From: Bugula neritina
Taxonomy: Eukaryota; Bryozoa; Gymnolaemata; Cheilostomatida; Bugulidae
Length of the DNA: 64,000 nt
Assembly (NCBI GenBank): GCA_964035545.1
Contig: OZ037773.1
Location: 3,644,251-3,708,250 of the forward strand
Direction: 5' to 3'
Positions 1-12,800 of the stretch are shown here, piece after piece; the stretch's first letter is position 1; each line of letters starts with the position of its first letter. Made by a program: the position numbers and the translations under genes. The notes under the pieces are model-generated. The model was not told where the DNA came from. It worked only from the letters and a program-made list of their open reading frames with translations, and did no database searches.

Positions 1-15
1 TGCTTATTATGACAG

Positions 16-3000
16 GTGATTGTTCAGAGAGCACTTGCTGCTAAAAATGTGACTCACGCCAAAGCTGGTACAGTGCTTGCAGGTTTCCTAAAAATATTTC
101 CCATGTTTATTATGGTCTTTCCTGGAATGATATCAAGGCTTCTGTTTCCAGGTAAAGTTAAGCACTTTGTTAAGCACTATATCTCAGCAAGTATCGAGTG
201 ATAACTAAAAGTTCTAGTGACTGAAAATTTACTGAGAGGCCTAAAACAATTGTTTTAGTAAAATGCATATATTATAACTAAATACTAACGGATTTTGATA
301 TTTAGAACTCTAAAAATATGTTACCACCAGAAAAAATATTACAACTTTTTGACAAATGGTCCCACTGCTTGGCCCACTGTTTCACCAGTAAAACTACCAT
401 AACATATTCCAATTGTAGACCTTGTAGCCTGTGCAGATCCTGACAGTTGCAAGGAGATTTGTGGGAACCCTGCAGGATGTACCAACATAGCCTACCCCCT
501 GCTGGTAGTGAAACTCATGCCAAATGGAGCTAGAGGTCTGATGCTGGCTGTTATGATGTCTGCATTGATGTCTTCACTAACTTCAATATTCAACAGTAGC
601 TCTACAATATTTACTATGGACATCTGGAGACGTCTGAGGAAGAACTCATCTGACATGGAGCTCATGATTGTCGGCAGGTGAAGACAACTCTACTCTATCC
701 TATATAATAAAATCACATCTGATATAATCTAAAACTAGGGGCAAAGTTGCCATATTTTTTGCTTTTAAGTTACAATTTTTTTTATAGTAGAATAATTGCA
801 GTTTCAACCATATATGTCATTAAAATATTAAATATTTGATAATAAGTTTGGTATTTGCAGTATGCCCATGATGTATTATATAACTCCCTTGTGAGTTATA
901 TAATGGAGAACTGAATTATGATTAAAAGAGAGCATGCATCAATGAAACACAATTACCATGTTACTTGAACTTGCTGTCACGTTGCTTATAACATGAATGT
1001 TAAGCTACACTATTTTATTTTATTAGTATACTGTGTCCTATTTTCTAACCAGAAAGTTGTAACTGTCAGTGGTTTTACTCACAGTTTCTTAGCAAAATTC
1101 TTACAGTGCTATAGATTGGAGTTCATATATATAGCACTGTAAGAGTTTCCATTCTGAGTAGCAGCTTGAATATATTTCAAGATGTATTATAGTTGATAAT
1201 TGATAAACAAGGAACTTGAAGATTTACTTTACTTTAAAAGCATTCATGTGGTAAATCTGGTATACTGTAAGTACAGGGAAAGTGCACTGTAAGTATCCTG
1301 TGTGTTATTCTTTATATACTACACCGCAAATGTGAAAACGTCATAATTTTTATTTATTTTACTTTTATTGTTTTATGCAATTAATTTCCTTGTAAAGGTG
1401 TTAATCCTGCAATATATTTATTCTTGTAAGGTGTTTATCCTTGTAGGGTGTTTATCTTCATAGGGTGTTTATCCTCGTAACATATTTTTTATCCTCATAA
1501 GGTGATTATTCAATTGCAGGGTGTTTATCCTAGTAGTTGTGGCCATCAGCATTGCATGGATACCAATAATACAGAATATTTCGGAGTTGTTTCACTACAT
1601 ACAAACCATTCAGTCATTTCTTTCCCCACCCATCTGCGCCGTGTACACTCTAGCAATATTGTGGAAGAGAATCACAGAGCCAGTGAGTGTTGTATGTAGA
1701 TATTTCAGCTCAACTGTAGTGGTGGAAGTATTACTGTAGAAAGTTGTCTTCTCATAATCAAATGGTCAATCGGTAAGAAACAGACTATAACTTGCCATAT
1801 GCTGCAAATCTACAATAAGTAGTAACTAATTTATTCTTTTAACTACTTTACGGCATCCAACTTCGTGATTCAAAATGCATTTTTAATTAGCATTAAGTCG
1901 AAAGAAATACAATAACTGTTGATCATTTAGTCAAAACTGTTGAGTTTTAGATAATTAGAAAATGTTATTTGGTAATACCTCACAGATGATTGATTAAAAC
2001 TATATTCGAAAATTTAAATTCAACTTTATACTTTTATAGCTTATGGTCCTAATGTATAAGCACCCTTTAGCCTGTGAACTTACAATATTGCCGAAACTAT
2101 TTAGGGTGCTTTCTGGGGTTTAACTATTGGATTGGTGATTGGAATGATCAGGTTTATCTGGGAGTTCAGCTATGGACCAGCGCCCCCTTGTGGTGAGGAA
2201 GATACCCGACACCCTCTCATCGCCAACGTCCACTACCTCCATTTTGGAGTTATGCTACTTTTTATAGTTATACTAATAACTGTTACAGTCAGCTTCCTCA
2301 CTAAGCCTATCGACAGAAAGCACGTGAGTTGTCAAATATCACGCCTAGTAAATAATTCATTTTTATATTAAAAGTTAGCGCTGTGCGTGTGTGTGTGTGT
2401 GTATGTGTGTGTGTGTGCGTGTGCGTGTGCGTGTGCGTGTGCGTGTGCGTGTGCGTGTGCGTGTGTGTGTGGTGATAAAATACATAACAACAGTAAATTT
2501 ATATGTTGATAGTTTTCACTATCAGGTGTCTTTTTGTATACATAATTTGCATACATAAAATTGAAAAAATAACATAGGCTATAGTGTGTATGTTGGTTGT
2601 AAAAGTTCGAGCCGTTTTTGATATTATAATCTGAGCAGGATAGGTACAAGTTTTACACACTAGATGTCTACTAAAATGAAAATAAGAATTTAGAAATCAT
2701 TTTCATGTGTTTTTCTATAGCTGAAAAGGTTGACATTTCAATCCCGATTTGAGAAAGGCGAGAGAATAGAGTTTGGTACCGCAGAACCAGACAGAGAAGT
2801 GAACACATTAGAGGAGGCGAGTTCTGTGATCCCCCTTAATGAAGTGACAGGTGAAAGCAAAGCTGAGACTACAGATGCTGAGGCTATAGATGCGGAGGCT
2901 GCAGCAGATGAAGATGTGGCAACAAGAAATGGTGAGGAGCTGAAAATTCAAACTAATTATTTTAACAAAGTTTAATAATTCATGAATTTTTAGTGAAACT

Positions 3001-4010
3001 GCATAAATATTAACATTAGAAACTTTCACTTTAATTATATAATTGATTATTGTAATTCTAGTTGTGTATTTATAACATACTTTTTAGCTTATAGGCTCAT
3101 TTTATACTTGGAGGAAACTTCAAATAGATTTTTAAGTTTGTCCATTTACACTGGCACAAAGTTTGTACAGTTTTCTTTAATGGTGAATTTCAAGTTATTT
3201 GTGTCATTATGAATGTTTAATCTGAATCTGATTTTGATAAACACAGATGGAGGAACATAATGCTTGCTTCTAATTTGTGTCATTGTGTTTGTCGCAATAT
3301 TCTAATGGTAAGGAGCTGTCATTCCTAAGACAAGCAATAGGAGCTGCACAAACAACTGACTAACTATACTGTCTTACCATAAAAGCTTCTGCTATAATAT
3401 AGACTGTTAAATCTAATAGTGTTCTGCCATGAATAGCCCAAGAAAGTCAATCAACCAGTTTTCAAATTTAAAACAGCGTAATCTGGCCAATTTACCTGCA
3501 CTATTTTTATGTAAAAAATTATTGCTAATGTAAATGTAACAGACTACAACATAATATAATAACATTGTAGGGGTTAGAGCATTTGGCTAGTAAACATAGA
3601 GTCATGGGTAAAAGCCCTGATAAAGGCCATTGGTGATGTTAGTAAGAGTATCTAGTCATCATTGCTCCTGTGCCTCATGGTCATACAAATAAGTCTCGTT
3701 TCAAAAAACCCTTTCCATCAGAGGTTTCTTACAGGGATGGTGATATGTATAAACAGTTTATCACACCACAACCGTTATATTATGTCATATTTATATACTT
3801 TATTTCACAGCCAGCTTCCCCTGGTATAAGAAAGCTATTTACTGGATTTGTGGAGTAGAGAATATGACATCATCATCTCACGACAGCGACAAACCTGTTG
3901 AGGCAGCGGATATGAGCATAGATGAAGATCCACGCTGGTCCAGATGGACAAAAGTTGGAGCCGTTGTTATCATGTTGATTACAGTGTTTGTGTGGGGCTT
4001 TTATGCTTGA
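16..4010 (+). CDS. SLC5/SGLT-family sodium-solute cotransporter, 3' part (6 exons)
   Basis: Exons 16-151, 419-677, 1520-1682, 2105-2323, 2721-2931, 3811-4010; phases agree and give 395 aa to TGA, with the N-terminal half left of the window. SLC5 proteins couple inward Na+ flow to sugar or other solute uptake at the plasma membrane. Seen: the cysteine-rich extracellular stretch [17 protein letters not shown], the family signature [20 protein letters not shown], then [34 protein letters not shown] and the C-terminal hydrophobic segment ending VFVWGFYA. This matches the SGLT1/2/4/5 end of the family rather than iodide/multivitamin carriers. The YIQ glutamine that contacts sugar in SGLT1 is present; the nearby SGLT1 Thr460 position appears to be Gln. 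The loop before the last helix carries an acidic Asp-Ala-Glu run (about 2860-2925). Substrate cannot be assigned. An AATAAA lies at 4116-4121. Confidence 0.93.
1420..1519 (+). repeat. Minisatellite copying the start of SLC5 exon 3
   Basis: About four degenerate 17-18 bp units of the type GGTGTTTATCCTTGTAG run up to the splice acceptor. The first bases of exon 3 (from 1520) are the same unit, so the array looks like an expansion of the exon edge into the intron. Confidence 0.7.
2383..2472 (+). repeat. (GT)n/(GTGTGC)n microsatellite
   Basis: About 90 bp of alternating GT with regular GTGTGC interruptions in an SLC5 intron. It gives a meaningless His-rich frame on the minus strand. Confidence 0.9.
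3567..3757 (+). repeat. tRNA-derived SINE, copy 1 (decayed head)
   Basis: Starts in the A-box region (GTAGGGGTTAGAGC), then the shared body (ATTGGTGATGTTAG, ATTGCTCCTGTGCC, CCCTTTCCATCAGAG, TTACAGGGATGGTGA). The B-box is damaged. It sits in the last SLC5 intron about 50 bp before the terminal exon. Same family as the copies near 8.7, 10.2, 40.2, 51.9 and 62.6 kb. Confidence 0.75.
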
Positions 4011-4115
4011 ATATCATATAGCCATCTTTTTGTATGCTTCAAATTATATGCACTGCAGTTCCTTCAGTTAAATTTTTGAAAGAATTATATTTCCGTATAC
4101 TTATGTATATATGGT

Positions 4116-4121
4116 AATAAA
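4116..4121 (+). other. Polyadenylation signal for the SLC5 gene
   Basis: Canonical AATAAA about 106 bp after the SLC5 stop codon; the expected distance for a short 3' UTR. Confidence 0.55.
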
Positions 4122-6885
4122 AGCTAAAGTTATTGTTGCATTATACATCAGTAAGTCAAATATATATTTTGAGAAAGGTTTTTTTCTGTTCAATTCAGAA
4201 GTTTATGTAATATTCAAAGATTGTACACGACGTCTGGAATTTTGGTTTGGTTATATAAGAAATAGTATTGGCCACTGATTGATGACAGAACTTTACACTA
4301 ACATATACACTGGCCTTGGGGCTTAGTAGAACTTGCTTCAATATTTCAGGCACCAATATTCTTTATTGTGATGTTACTTTTATACTATATAATATTGCTT
4401 TTATTTACTATGGTGTGTGCTACTATTATACTATATAACGTAACGTACAATAATAATAATAATAAAATATAATAAAATGTTGCAGTTGATATAATTGCAA
4501 TATGATGTAGTCATAATATGATAAAAAGTAGTCATAGTATGAAGTAATATAATATTTTATAGTGTAGTCACAATATAGTTCAATATAATATATTATAATA
4601 GAATATAATATAATATACCTAGTATAATATAATGTGATATCATATAATATAATATGATAGATAATAACGCACAAATAACTTTGATATTATAATTAACTTT
4701 AAGCACAAATTTTGAATTATATTATATTTCAACAATCTAATAATGCACAATAGAGTGAACTAGCAATAGAAATTAACTTCTGCTTTAATATCGCAACTCC
4801 TATATTTCATACCTGCTCTAGCATACTTTGTAACTAACCAATACCTGCAGCAGCTCACTTTAACATTTTATCTGTTGCATAACTCCATGACTCTCTCTGC
4901 TCATATATATAATTATATAATTGGTGTATCTCTTTAGAGCTCAGTGCAAGCACCAGGCTGTAAGTGTCATGTGTCAGAATAAGACACCTGTGGCACATGT
5001 GACATTAGTTCACAGAATACCAAACCTTAAAATTTGTTTATTATGTTGCAAAATCCCGAGAGCTAGCTTGTTTTCAGTTTCCACCTTTACCCTATCTAAT
5101 ACTATGTTATCATTTATATTGTGTATTACTGATTTTGTTTATAATATGTTTAAAAATAAGTTACACAGCAGCAGCTTTATGTTCTTCAGCAACTGCAAAT
5201 AATATAGCAACTGTAGATACTATATAAGCAACTGTAGATATTGCAACAAACTGTAGATTCTGTAACAGCTATAAAGTATAAACACTATAGTAACCATAGC
5301 AACTGTAAAACAACTACATATTAATTGCAAACATGCAGTTTGAATTTGTAAACATTCCCATGTTTACAAATATATGATAATAATTATTACTGCATAAATA
5401 AATTTGCGATGGAACCAACTTTGCATGCCATAGTTTAGCTGCATGAAAGGCTGACTTTCCAAGTACATTTAGAATAAGTCAATCAGGAATTTAACTAGAG
5501 TCTGCACAAAGTGACATGTGGCATGGCAGGCAGGTATACTTCAAAACTGAAACAAGTGATTGAAGCAATTCAGCTTACATTATACTTTAGTTATGATTCT
5601 GTTCTATATATTATAAGCATCATACTATACAATTTTTGCTTAGGGTGCGGGTTAAAATTTTTGCTAGAACATAACTTCTTTTGCTACATATCTAATCTAG
5701 AACACAGGCTTTTTTCAATTTTACCATTACTGCACCTACATTGTACAATTTATATAATATATGTGATATACATGTGACATATACCTACTAAGAAATTGTA
5801 TGAAGTCATGTAGGCTTGTAAATAAACTATAGGTTTATATAGATTACAGAAGTTTCCAAAACAAAAGATGAACAAATGATGGAATTAAAGTCCTTCTAAG
5901 TTGCTTTGATTTTGATTTATTTTGCCAACAATGAGGTTTGATAGTATTACTGCATATTTTAGTATAAAATAGTGTGCAACATCAAGTATAGTGAAGTATA
6001 GTGTAAATGTAATTGGTAGAAACCAAATCTTATTTCACGTGGCAGGACATTTATATAACATATCACTCAAAATGCATAATCTCGTGTGCAGCATTTATTT
6101 AGATTTAAAAACCATGCAGTTTTTTACTGATTAAGTTCAAGCTATTGAGTTAAAAAAGTGAACTATTGAAATTTGGTTTTGCGACCTGAGGGTTTTGGCC
6201 TTAACTCAAAAAGCTAGCTTCTAAAGAAAAGGTTTGTCAGCAATTTACCTGCAACTTTTCCTAAGAGACTGAAAGAGCTGAAAAGTGATGAGTCACCCTC
6301 TGATACAGACAGTTACTCGCCAACATACTAACAGTGTGTTATGTTGACATGCGTAAGACAAAACGTAGTGTTTTACTAAGCTCTGGTAACCATAGTAACC
6401 AACTGCGCAAAATCTGCAACTATCACCTAATAGAATGAGATTACAAGCATGATTACAGAAGTGGATGCAGATAAATAAAAGGGGTGAAATAAGAAATACA
6501 TAATATGTTTGCAAAAACTGTTTTTTTGTTTTATTTTGATTTTTTTTTAGTTCATTTATTTTATATTATAGTTTGCTAAATCATATAAGTTGTCTAAAAC
6601 TTATCACCCATTAGAAGGTGTGAAGCTTAACTTTAAATATTCATGGGAACTTGCTTCCACCCCTTAATAGTTTTACAACATCATAGATACAAGATTATCT
6701 ATTTTGTAAATTGTAAGATTTAGGTATAATAAGATGGATAATCTTTCATTAGACTAAAGGCAGCTTAAACGCTCAGGTATAGATTTCTCATCTAAGGTGC
6801 ACTTGCATTGTAAAGCTGGGCTTACTTTCATGAAGTGCTGTATTGTAGCTTTAGATATTTACTCGGCAAGAATAAAAGTTAAGGC
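4122..6885. other. Intergenic spacer between SLC5 and MMP
   Basis: AT-rich spacer. 4430-4680 is a TAATA/ATAAT low-complexity tract; 5643-5738 holds a partial MITE. Open frames here are short, hydrophobic and without splice or similarity support. No gene is seen. Confidence 0.6.
5643..5738 (+). mobile_element. GGTGCAG-family MITE, partial copy 1
   Basis: Right half of the family: AACATAACTTCTTTTGCTAC, then TCTAGAACACAGGCTTTT, ending TTACCATTACTGCACCTA, which is the inverted repeat of the GGTGCAGTAATG left end seen in other copies. Confidence 0.65.
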
Positions 6886-9800
6886 ATGGCAAGAGAGAGT
6901 CTAAAAAAGTCAATTACGTTTATTTTGTATCTACAAGGTAAGTTTTGAAGCTTTATAATACTTTTGAAGCCTTTCTGGGGCCTGGTGTTTTTACTATCTC
7001 AAGTTGAATGCACGTTGAATGCACGTATAGATACTAGTTTTGATAAGAATTATTTGCGTTTTCTTTTAATATTATTTTAATAATTCAACATATGAGATTG
7101 CTCGAAAACAACTTATTTTACTTATAAAAATGTTTTATTCTGTTGATGCCTATTTAATTAGTGATTATAATTGGATTAGTGATCATTTGTAAATTATTTG
7201 AATCAAGTAATAGAATTTGTCAATAGGAAGTGACTATATTTTTCAAAAACAGAATATAAATTGATCAGCTAAAACATCAAAGAGTTTTTTGAATTGAATG
7301 TTTTTATTAGTACGGCTGTGTTTTTTGTTGAGCTTTGTTAGAATTAATTTTGACATCATAAGTGAAAGAGTCGAAAGGCCTTGTAGGTTTGATATCTTTT
7401 GCCCTTTACTAAGACTTACTAGTTTTTTGGTGATTTTCTGATTTTAGCAGCACTTCTAATCCAACCGACGCAAGCCAGTGATGAAGAGATCCCAGAAAGT
7501 TCTAGAGAGACTCCAGGAGAAAATGACTCCAGCAATAAATTCTCTAATATGGATTTAGACACCAGAATAAAGGAAACATCAAAAACTATTACACCAGAAA
7601 AAGCAGCAGAATTCTTAGAAGAATTTGGTTACGAGACCGGTGACAGGCGTGGACTAAAGGATGAGAGGCTTTTAATGTTTATATCTCCAGCACTAAAGAA
7701 ATTTCAAAGGCGCATGGAGATACCGGAAACCGGTAAGCATAGGAATAGTTTAGGCAATGTGACAAATTAACATGCAATATAAAATAGATTTTTGTTTTAC
7801 GCTTTCACTTCGCATATTGTTTCAAATACTTGGGCTATAAAAGTGTTAGGACGCATGTAACGGTAAATGCAGACCTAAGGCTAATCAGATGCTGGATGAG
7901 ATATCTTCCTAACTATCTATTCACCATCTAATGGACATTTAATCTTTATGATAATCCCTTTAATGATAATGTTTACCTTGTTCAGCATTACCGTTTGACA
8001 CCCTTTCACTCTTAACCCACTACTGCGTAAACTGTGCTAGCTGATGTCATCAATATCTGAAGAAGCATTGCCTCTAAATGTATCTCTAATGATTTGTAAC
8101 TCTTCATTTGACGTATTTCACACCTTGTACAATACGGCGGTTGATATTGGAATTGTTAAGTTTCTTCCTAAACTTGGTTGCTAAGCATCTCTAAGTTGTG
8201 ACAGAGAAAAACTCTCTGATATCAGAAAAAAAAATTTTAAAATTCTCAAGTTTCATACATTTTCTAACACGTTGATTTTTTAAAATTGAGTTTGTAGCAA
8301 TCTGTTCCTTTCTAAAAAGAAATTAAGAAAAATTTACAAAGTGTGATGCCAGAAATTTTCAGACGAGCAAGCACATAAGATAACAGATAACAGAAGCCCG
8401 AAAACTGCTAAATATTTTAATTTTCTGTTTAATCTTTTTAAACCGATTAAATTTTTTCTCATAAAAATTCTGTAAAAAAGACTATGCACAGAGGTTAAAA
8501 ACCATAAAAATTTTATTATAATGCCATTATGTGTTACTAGTTATAATAATAAAGTGTTAACTGATGTGGCAACTCAATCCTTAAGCTAACACTAAAGTGG
8601 TTTAACAAAGGCACTTTGTTATGGCTGCTAATATAGAAGTCTTATAAAACGGTGGATATAATGTAATTAAAGCTCTTAGAAGAGTAGCCATGGTTTAGGG
8701 GTTGGAGCACTAATTTAGTAAAGACCATTGGTGATGTTAGGAAGAGCATCCAGACGTATATAATTGCTCCTTTGCCACAATAGTGAAAAAGTCCTTAGTC
8801 CATCAGGAGTTCTCGCAGGGGTAGTGTGAGCTTTTATAGGTTGTAGGGGGGGGGGGGGAGGGTGAGGTTTTTATAGTCAGTTATTCGGTGAAATCTACCA
8901 CAAGTTTTCACAGTGTTTCCATGCATTAAATAAGCATCTACATTTATTATAGCTAATTAGGTGACCCCTAAAAACTTTACTTACTGCTAAATGTATATGA
9001 AGTCTAAAAGTACTATGAAAGTTTTCAAGTACTGCGAGAAAATGATTTAATTGCTGTTTCTAACAACAACTTGTAAGTCTCCAATCAGTTATTTGTTTAT
9101 TAAAATCAACTGGTATAATAAGCTGTGAGTTAGATATGATATATGCATATGTGTATACATATACATATAACAATGCTATTTTAGAATTCGTGCTATCTGT
9201 ACTCTTCCAGGGTTACTTGATATAAGCCAATCAGCACAAGTCTATTAATCACCCGTGAAAGAAATGCCATTGTTCCATGTTTGATGGGTTGACAGGAGTA
9301 CATTGTCTGAGAACTTGCATCATCTAGTGCATAAGCCTCAGCAATTTAACTTCTTTATATTCTATCAGCTTTCAAAATTTAAGGATGCAGAAAAATGCTT
9401 AAATGATGAGTCTTTTTAGCAGGCCGTCATGGGTTTAGTTAAAAAAACTGTTTCATTATTTATCAGGTGAACTGGATGAGAGAACCAAGTATGAAATGTC
9501 CGTCCCAAGATGTGCTTTCCCAGACTACATGACGGAGAATACTGCTAGATCAAAGAGATACATTTTAGGTAAACACGATTTCATAATAAAAAAATTTGTT
9601 CCAATAAAAAAGACTTGTTTTTTTCAGTTGTGTTAAAAAGTTTGAGGATATAGAGAAGTTTTATTTGATCAACAAGTATTTAACGTAAATATTAATCTAT
9701 AGCTAAAGCATTAGTGGTCTGCTTTTACCTGTCAGGTAGTATGGATTTTATTCAAGTTTCACAATAATTACAAAAACCACTAACACTATAATATATTATA

Positions 9801-12800
9801 TAGTCTCTAGTTGATATACCTCAGTTTGCTAATAGACTGTTTAATCTCACATCTGCAGATTTGAAATGAATTAATGTTAAATTTACTCTCTGTTGGCTCT
9901 CTATCAAGAAGCACCCATTACAACCTTACCAAATTGATAATCCACTAAGCTTGAGAAGTTAACATTACACTAATCTATACTTCCTTATTAGATATCATTG
10001 AATGAACTCACTTCTGCTGAACTCAACTCTGTGATAGTTGTAGATCTCGCGGGCTGGTTGTATCTTCCAAGACATATTTTAGCCATTTTCTGAGGCAACT
10101 CTGATTGCAATCACAAGCAATATTAGCCTCTAATTTTTAAATTATTGCTGGACATGTAAAAATGCATTATAAATAATTATTTGATTCATGATGTTAAATA
10201 TTGAGAGTTCAGGGAGCAGTCGTGGTCTAGGGGTTAGAGTGTTTGCCTAGTAAGCACGAAGGTCATGGGTTCGAGCCCTGACAAAGTCCATTGGTAATGT
10301 TAGGAAGAGCATCCAGTCATAATTGCTCCTGTGCCTCATCTAAATAAGTTCTCAGCCCGATTTAACAAAAACCCTTTCCATCAGAGTGTTTCTCACAGGG
10401 ATGATGACTTTCGTTCATTAAATATCAAGATCGAGTTAGGGATTTGATATTTCACGACCTAATAGTTTCTACTTTGTACAGCAAGCCACATGCCTCTGTG
10501 ATGCCGTATTGTAGGGAACTCTCGCTGGACTGACGGTGACTTGCCTTTGAGAGTTGTCTTCACTAGTCACAGTCGGCTCATGGGACGAGAAGCCCAGGAG
10601 CGAGCATTCATGGAGGCAGCTAATGTAAGTGTTGACTATAAACATTTCATGATTGGGTGTAAAAATATCATAATTTGCCGTTGAACTAGAACAATTTTGA
10701 GTAACAAGCTGTTCAAAGCAAAAACCAGATTTATGGAGCAAAAACTTTAATTTAATTCTTTTAATTAATGAAAAATGAAATTATTTGCTCCAGTAAGTTC
10801 AAGGCCACTCTTTGTTACTGAAGGCAGTGGGCAGAGTGTGTACTTACAGACTGAATGAATATACGTGTTGGCTATAGCTATATATTATAGAATGTACACA
10901 AGGTGCACTCACCAGGTCAAATAAAGCGTTTAATGCTCATAACTTTGAGATTAACTATTATCCAGATTGATAACATGTGATTTGTTTGAAGCGATAACCA
11001 ATTGTAGCATCTTCAAACAAATGCATTTCTCATATCATCTTAGGATTAGGCAGTTAGCCTTTTTATTAGCCTTATGCTATACAAGAACAAAAATCATTAT
11101 AAATACATAACTTGTATATGCTTGACAACTGATTGGAACAGTGATAATGTAGTTATTATGTGCTTGGGGCACTTGGTAGGCTCAAATGTACCTTTCTAAT
11201 TAGGGAGCCAGGATGTGATGACAGTTACGCACAACGCAAGGACATAATTGTGCTTTAATGTTAGAAACTTACTAATTTAAATTCATAAATGAAGTGGCCA
11301 TAGAGATTTGAGATTAGCTCCATGCAGCTCCTATATAGCCCTGTGTATTTGTTGTCCCAACTTCAATACAGCCCCATGTGTTTTTTGTCTCAACTTCAAT
11401 ACAGCCCCGTGTGTTCATTGTCCCAATTCCAATGCAGCCCCATGTATTTGTTGTCCCAACTCATATATAGCCCCATGTATTTTTTGTCCCTACTCTAATA
11501 CATCCCCATGCACTTGTTGCCCCAATTCCTGTACAAATCCTTATCAGTATTTGTTCCAGCTACTGCTGCTGCTGTCTTACACATTGCATTCACAAAACAA
11601 CAGCATAAAAGTTGATCAAATTCAAATTTTAAATTACTCGAACATTTACCACACAAACGTAGTTTGAACGCATTAAAATTTCATCAAATACAAATGCAAG
11701 CAAGTGGAAGCTCATACATGTTCACACACCTTCCTCTCTAAACATACTGTGTGCTTTAACAATGAGTCATTAAAGAGAGATATAAATTATTGGATTATAG
11801 CAATACTTACCTATTAGTATCACTACAAATAGTGAACCTGTGAAAGACTTTGTTGAATAACTCCTCAAAACGCGAAAACCTGTAAGAATACTCACCAGGA
11901 ATATGCTTGTAAACAAACCTTCTCCTGTTTCAGAGCTGGGCGGAAGTGTCCGGGCTGAGGTTTGTTAGAGGAACTCTCCAGAATGCCAACATCAGAATTG
12001 GCTTCACTCATCACGATGGACCGTGGGGAGTTCTGGGTAAAGCTTGGTTTCCCAGAGTTGGCAGGATTGAATTTGAAAATGGAGAAAACTGGGTAGACAA
12101 AATTGCCGTTAGGGGAGCATTTTCAAACAGTAAGCCGATATATGTTTGAATGATATGCTTCACCTGCATATAGCTTAATATCTAGTTTATATTGCATGTA
12201 AAAGACTGTGCCCCTGTTGCCAAAAGGCATTAGTATGCTGCCTTCACAGCAAAGAACTATAGCTAATTTACTAAACTTGGTTACATAGAAGATTATTTTT
12301 ATTATTGTTATGCCAATTAAGCACTGCACTGAGCTGTAATTGTATTGCTAGAGACCAAATGTGAATGGCATTAATATAACTTGTATTATAATATGACTCA
12401 CAGCTATTGTTTGATTCTATACACTGGATGTTGTTTTAGCAGGACCACTAGGTATGAGATGACAACTTCTTCTTTTTCCATGCATGTATTCCCAATTCTG
12501 CATTATCAACTATAACCAATGCATTTCCATCTAACCCTTTTTCATACCTTTCCTTTCATTGTTACGTACAGTAATATAATGTATTATAACTATTCTTTGT
12601 TACATTTATTAATAATTATGCGCATTTTTTGTTTATTGATACATTTGTAAAATGTCATCCCTATTTTATATTATGTTGCTGGATGATAATATATTATTAA
12701 GTTAAATATACAATTGCTCTAAACTTATCATTTCTATATTCCCCTGTTTTCCAACACAATCCACTCCTTGCATCCAAACCACCTTCACCTAACCATGGAA

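Noticed and set aside
10212-10285. Functional tRNA gene
   Set aside because: A- and B-boxes are present, but the sequence does not fold as a complete cloverleaf by eye, and the same head recurs with a shared 130-bp body: a SINE.
11308-11667. 119-codon Cys/Pro-rich frame
   Set aside because: A 33-bp minisatellite in an MMP intron; begins and ends in non-coding sequence.
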